This document shows positions 61,607 to 64,000 of a stretch of DNA of 64,000 nucleotides, in pieces. Source of the DNA: an uncultured Victivallales bacterium. GTDB taxonomy: Bacteria > Verrucomicrobiota > Lentisphaeria > Victivallales > UBA1829. The notes under the pieces were generated by a model, which was not told the DNA's origin, searched no databases, and saw only the letters and a program-made list of their open reading frames with translations. The first letter of the stretch is position 1; each line of letters starts with the position of its first letter. The position numbers and the translations under genes are program-made. The stretch spans positions 1-64,000 of the forward strand of contig CAKUJH010000003.1 in assembly GCA_934661375.1 (NCBI GenBank), in the 5' to 3' direction.

Positions 61607-63274
61607 ATGTCCATTCACGAGGAAAAAAATCTGCCGGTCTGGTGCGCGGTCCTGATTCTGGCTCTCGCTTTCCTGCTGATTTACCCGTTGTGGGACATCG
61701 GACTGCGCGATCTGTTCTGGGATGAAGGTGAATACGCCGCTATCGTCACGGAACTGCATTCTTTCCCGCCGGACGGACGGGCACACGGCGTGCTGACATT
61801 CAGTTTCATGCCGTTGTATCCGCTTCTGGTCAAAGGACTTTCGATGCTGGGGCTGGGAATGGAATTTTCCCTGCGGCTGATTTCTGTTGTATCTCTGGCA
61901 GGACTGACGGTCATGGTGGGAATTGTCGGGACACGCATGGCGGGCGTTCAGGCGGGTGCAGCGGCGGCGGCAGTCATGTTCACCACTGTGCTGACCGGAG
62001 AAAAAGCCGTGGAAGGATATCCGCAGCTGCTGACTGTCCTGCTGATTTTTTCCGGCTGGCTGTGCTGGTTTTTTCTGGGACAGTTCGGCGGAGCGTGGAA
62101 ACTGGGCTGGCTGACCAACGGACTGTTTGCAGGGCTGGCATTCTATTCCGGCGGCTGGACTGCACTGCTTTATTTTCTGCTGCCGATGATGTTCCTGAAA
62201 CGTCCGTTCACCCCCTGGCGGCGGTTGAACAATCCGGGTTTTCCCGCGGGAATGCTGATCATTCTGGCATTCATTCTGCTGTGGCTGATTCCGCGCTGGG
62301 TTCCGGGACAAAGCACCGGAACGTTTTTCGGCGGCGGCATGTCCCTGCCGGATTATTTTGTCAAATGTTTTTACGACCTGACGGATCTGGCGTTCCGTTT
62401 TCTGCCGTGGACTTTTTTCCTGTATGCGCCGTTCTGCGCCGCCCTGATCGCCATCGACAAAAACCCGCTGTTCTCCAAATATCTCCGGACTTTGTTCGTG
62501 GTGTCGGCAGTCATTCTGCTGCTGAACCCCTTCTGCAAGGCGCGCGATTATCTGTATCTGCTGCCGACTTTCGCGCTGCTGACCGGTTTGAATTACGAAA
62601 TCGTGGTCCGGCGGCACGGCAATGTGCTGTGCAAAATTCTGCGCTGGACCGCCATTGCGGCGTTTCTTGCCTGCACCGGGGCTCTGCTGTTTGACATGCT
62701 GCCGGGGGAAACACTGCGGCGGCTGACGTTTCTGAACGAAGAATACCTGAAAACCCGGTCCAATGCCCCGGACACCGTCAATCTCTGCAAAGCGGCAGGC
62801 GGCATGGTTCTTGCCGCGGCGGCATACATTCTGGCGTTCCGGAAAAAGAATGTCTGGCTCATCATTGTGCTGGCGTTCACTTCCGGAATGATGTTCTTCT
62901 GGGCAGTCATCAACCCGTACCGCGCCAGTCAGCGTTCCCGCAGTGAACTGGGCATGACTCTCCGGCAGGCGCTGGGCAAATCCTACCGTCCGGACATGAC
63001 CGTCTACAAGGACAGCTCCATTTCCGGGCTGTATCCGGAATGCTATTATCTGGGAACCCGAATTCAGACCATTCCGCTTTCGGGAACAAAATCCCTGGAA
63101 GAACAGGAAGTGCATCTGCTTTCCGCCAGCAGCATTCAGCCGCCGGACACCACGCGGACCTGGCAGAAAACCCTGGATGTGATTTATAAAGGACAGAATT
63201 TATATATGTGGAAAGGAATTTTAAATGATCGAAAAGACGGACCTGAAAACGACATCCGGAACATGCGTTTCTGA
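61607..63274 (+). CDS. Membrane glycosyltransferase (ArnT/PMT-like, GT-C fold)
   Basis: A 555-residue integral membrane protein with about eleven or twelve helices. The first loop reads RDLFWDEGEYAAIVTEL, with the Asp-Glu pair typical of GT-C glycosyltransferases using polyprenyl-phosphate sugar donors (ArnT, PMT and GT83). A hydrophilic C-terminal periplasmic domain follows from about residue 450. It may modify lipid A or a surface glycan. The last 50 bases overlap the start of the rlmN-like gene. Confidence 0.85.
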   Translation: MSIHEEKNLPVWCAVLILALAFLLIYPLWDIGLRDLFWDEGEYAAIVTELHSFPPDGRAHGVLTFSFMPLYPLLVKGLSMLGLGMEFSLRLISVVSLAGLTVMVGIVGTRMAGVQAGAAAAAVMFTTVLTGEKAVEGYPQLLTVLLIFSGWLCWFFLGQFGGAWKLGWLTNGLFAGLAFYSGGWTALLYFLLPMMFLKRPFTPWRRLNNPGFPAGMLIILAFILLWLIPRWVPGQSTGTFFGGGMSLPDYFVKCFYDLTDLAFRFLPWTFFLYAPFCAALIAIDKNPLFSKYLRTLFVVSAVILLLNPFCKARDYLYLLPTFALLTGLNYEIVVRRHGNVLCKILRWTAIAAFLACTGALLFDMLPGETLRRLTFLNEEYLKTRSNAPDTVNLCKAAGGMVLAAAAYILAFRKKNVWLIIVLAFTSGMMFFWAVINPYRASQRSRSELGMTLRQALGKSYRPDMTVYKDSSISGLYPECYYLGTRIQTIPLSGTKSLEEQEVHLLSASSIQPPDTTRTWQKTLDVIYKGQNLYMWKGILNDRKDGPENDIRNMRF

Positions 63275-64000
63275 AATATCTGCGAAACCATTTCTGGCGA
63301 CAGCTTCTGCGGAAGAGCTTTCCGCGTTCATCAAACGCGCCGGGGAAAGCACCTACCGCGCCAAACAGATTTACGACTGGGTGAACAGAAAATACATCAC
63401 CGATCCGGCGCAGATGACCAATATTTCCGCCGCCATCAAAGAAAAACTGCGCGAAGAATTTGTCTGCTCCGCCCTGAAAGTGGAAAAAACGGAAGAATGC
63501 GCCGACGGTTCCCGGAAACTGCTGATTTCTCTGCCGGATCATGAAACCATCGAATGCGCCATTCTGGGGGCATTGGACGGGCGGACAACATTCTGTCTCA
63601 GCACGCAGGTCGGCTGTCCGGTGCGCTGCGTGTTCTGCGCCAGCGGGGCATCCGGATTTGTCCGGAACCTGACCGCCGGAGAAATCGTGGAACAGTACCT
63701 GCTCTGCTGCCGGCTGGTAAAGAAAGCACCGGACAACGTGGTCATCATGGGAATCGGCGAACCGCTGCTGAACTTCGACAATCTGGTCAAGGCATTGGAA
63801 ACGATCTGCAATCCGGACGGCATTGCGCTGGCGGCGCGGCGCGTCACCATTTCCACCAGCGGCTGGACCAGGGGGATCAAACAGCTTGCCGAACACGGAC
63901 GCCAATGGAATCTGGCAGTCTCCATGCACGGCGGCGACGACAAGACCCGCGCGTTTCTGATTCCGACCAAATTCCGGCGGGACATCCGGGAAATCATCGA
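63225..64000 (+). CDS. rlmN: RlmN-like radical SAM methyltransferase, truncated by window edge
   Basis: Open frame from ATG 63225 to the window end (258 codons), without a stop. An N-terminal KQIYDWVNRKYITDP segment precedes the radical SAM cluster motif CPVRCVFCASG and the MGIGEPLLNFDNL block (family MGMGEP). The catalytic C-terminal cysteine lies outside the window. RlmN methylates A2503 of 23S rRNA and A37 of tRNA. The AVSMHGGDD segment deviates from the usual SLHA. AAAGGA lies 7 bases upstream, within the glycosyltransferase gene. Confidence 0.85.
   Translation, partial: MIEKTDLKTTSGTCVSEISAKPFLATASAEELSAFIKRAGESTYRAKQIYDWVNRKYITDPAQMTNISAAIKEKLREEFVCSALKVEKTEECADGSRKLLISLPDHETIECAILGALDGRTTFCLSTQVGCPVRCVFCASGASGFVRNLTAGEIVEQYLLCCRLVKKAPDNVVIMGIGEPLLNFDNLVKALETICNPDGIALAARRVTISTSGWTRGIKQLAEHGRQWNLAVSMHGGDDKTRAFLIPTKFRRDIREII

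Overview
The window looks like chromosomal DNA from a Gram-negative anaerobic heterotroph of the Planctomycetota-Verrucomicrobiota-Chlamydiota superphylum, most likely Lentisphaerota (a Victivallis-like lineage). This is an inference from content, not from a database match. The pointers are a pseudopilin with the H-X9-DG motif inside a sugar-catabolic gene set, many Gfo/Idh/MocA oxidoreductase plus sugar isomerase pairs with AraC/LacI regulators, a pyrophosphate-dependent phosphofructokinase, a Re-citrate-synthase-like enzyme, a 2-hydroxyacyl-CoA dehydratase activase fusion, and outer-membrane components (secretin, lipoprotein). Base composition is moderately GC-rich except in the first ~0.9 kb, which is visibly more AT-rich.

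Layout. (1) 1-980: the 5' part of a serine recombinase running off the left edge, with its own promoter, then an AT-rich gap; probably the end of a mobile element. (2) 984-3872: a PocR/AraC-type regulator divergent from an oxidoreductase and sugar isomerase pair, with direct TTTGCAA repeats between them. (3) 3957-16679, all minus strand: housekeeping operons. Reading right to left these are activase/dehydratase fusion, cupin, lipoprotein, hisI and a murB-ddl fusion; then lysA and mreB; then PPi-phosphofructokinase, gatC, gatA and a secreted thioredoxin-like/TPR protein. (4) 16858-24884, minus strand: a ribosomal protein operon rplV to secY that lacks rpmD, and whose first gene is an unfamiliar secreted coiled-coil protein rather than the usual S10-L3-L4-L23-L2-S19 block. 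(5) 25135-29486, mostly plus strand: aroC with an altered active-site residue, a CPBP protease, a small membrane protein, a WYL regulator and a KamA-type aminomutase.

(6) 29493-35137, minus strand: the most unusual block. A secretin, a MacA/HlyD-type adaptor, a LolD/MacB-type ATPase, a MacB-type permease and a pseudopilin are packed in one operon. This looks like a MacAB-type transporter that uses a secretin instead of TolC as its outer-membrane exit and may be driven or primed by a pseudopilin. (7) 35354-39063: RNase R and a HAMP-SpoIIE-type phosphatase. (8) 39258-52208: an accessory carbohydrate-catabolism region with four Gfo/Idh/MocA enzymes, an isomerase, AraC and LacI regulators, a pseudopilin, two secreted proteins of unknown function, an alpha-toroid lyase/hydrolase-like protein and a DUF4091 protein. 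A candidate LacI operator sits exactly in a promoter spacer. (9) 52391-64000: a PTS EIIA-like protein, YgiQ radical SAM protein, GNAT-like acyltransferase, M20 amidohydrolase, phosphoglycolate phosphatase, TsaD, Re-citrate-synthase-like enzyme, dGTPase, a membrane glycosyltransferase and the start of an RlmN-like methyltransferase.

Promoters recognised by eye share an unusual -10 region, TATATTA followed by A/C-CCG, in at least seven places on both strands. No rRNA, tRNA, CRISPR array or insertion sequence was seen. Coordinates of starts were adjusted to the ribosome binding site or family N-terminus where the longest open frame was clearly too long.
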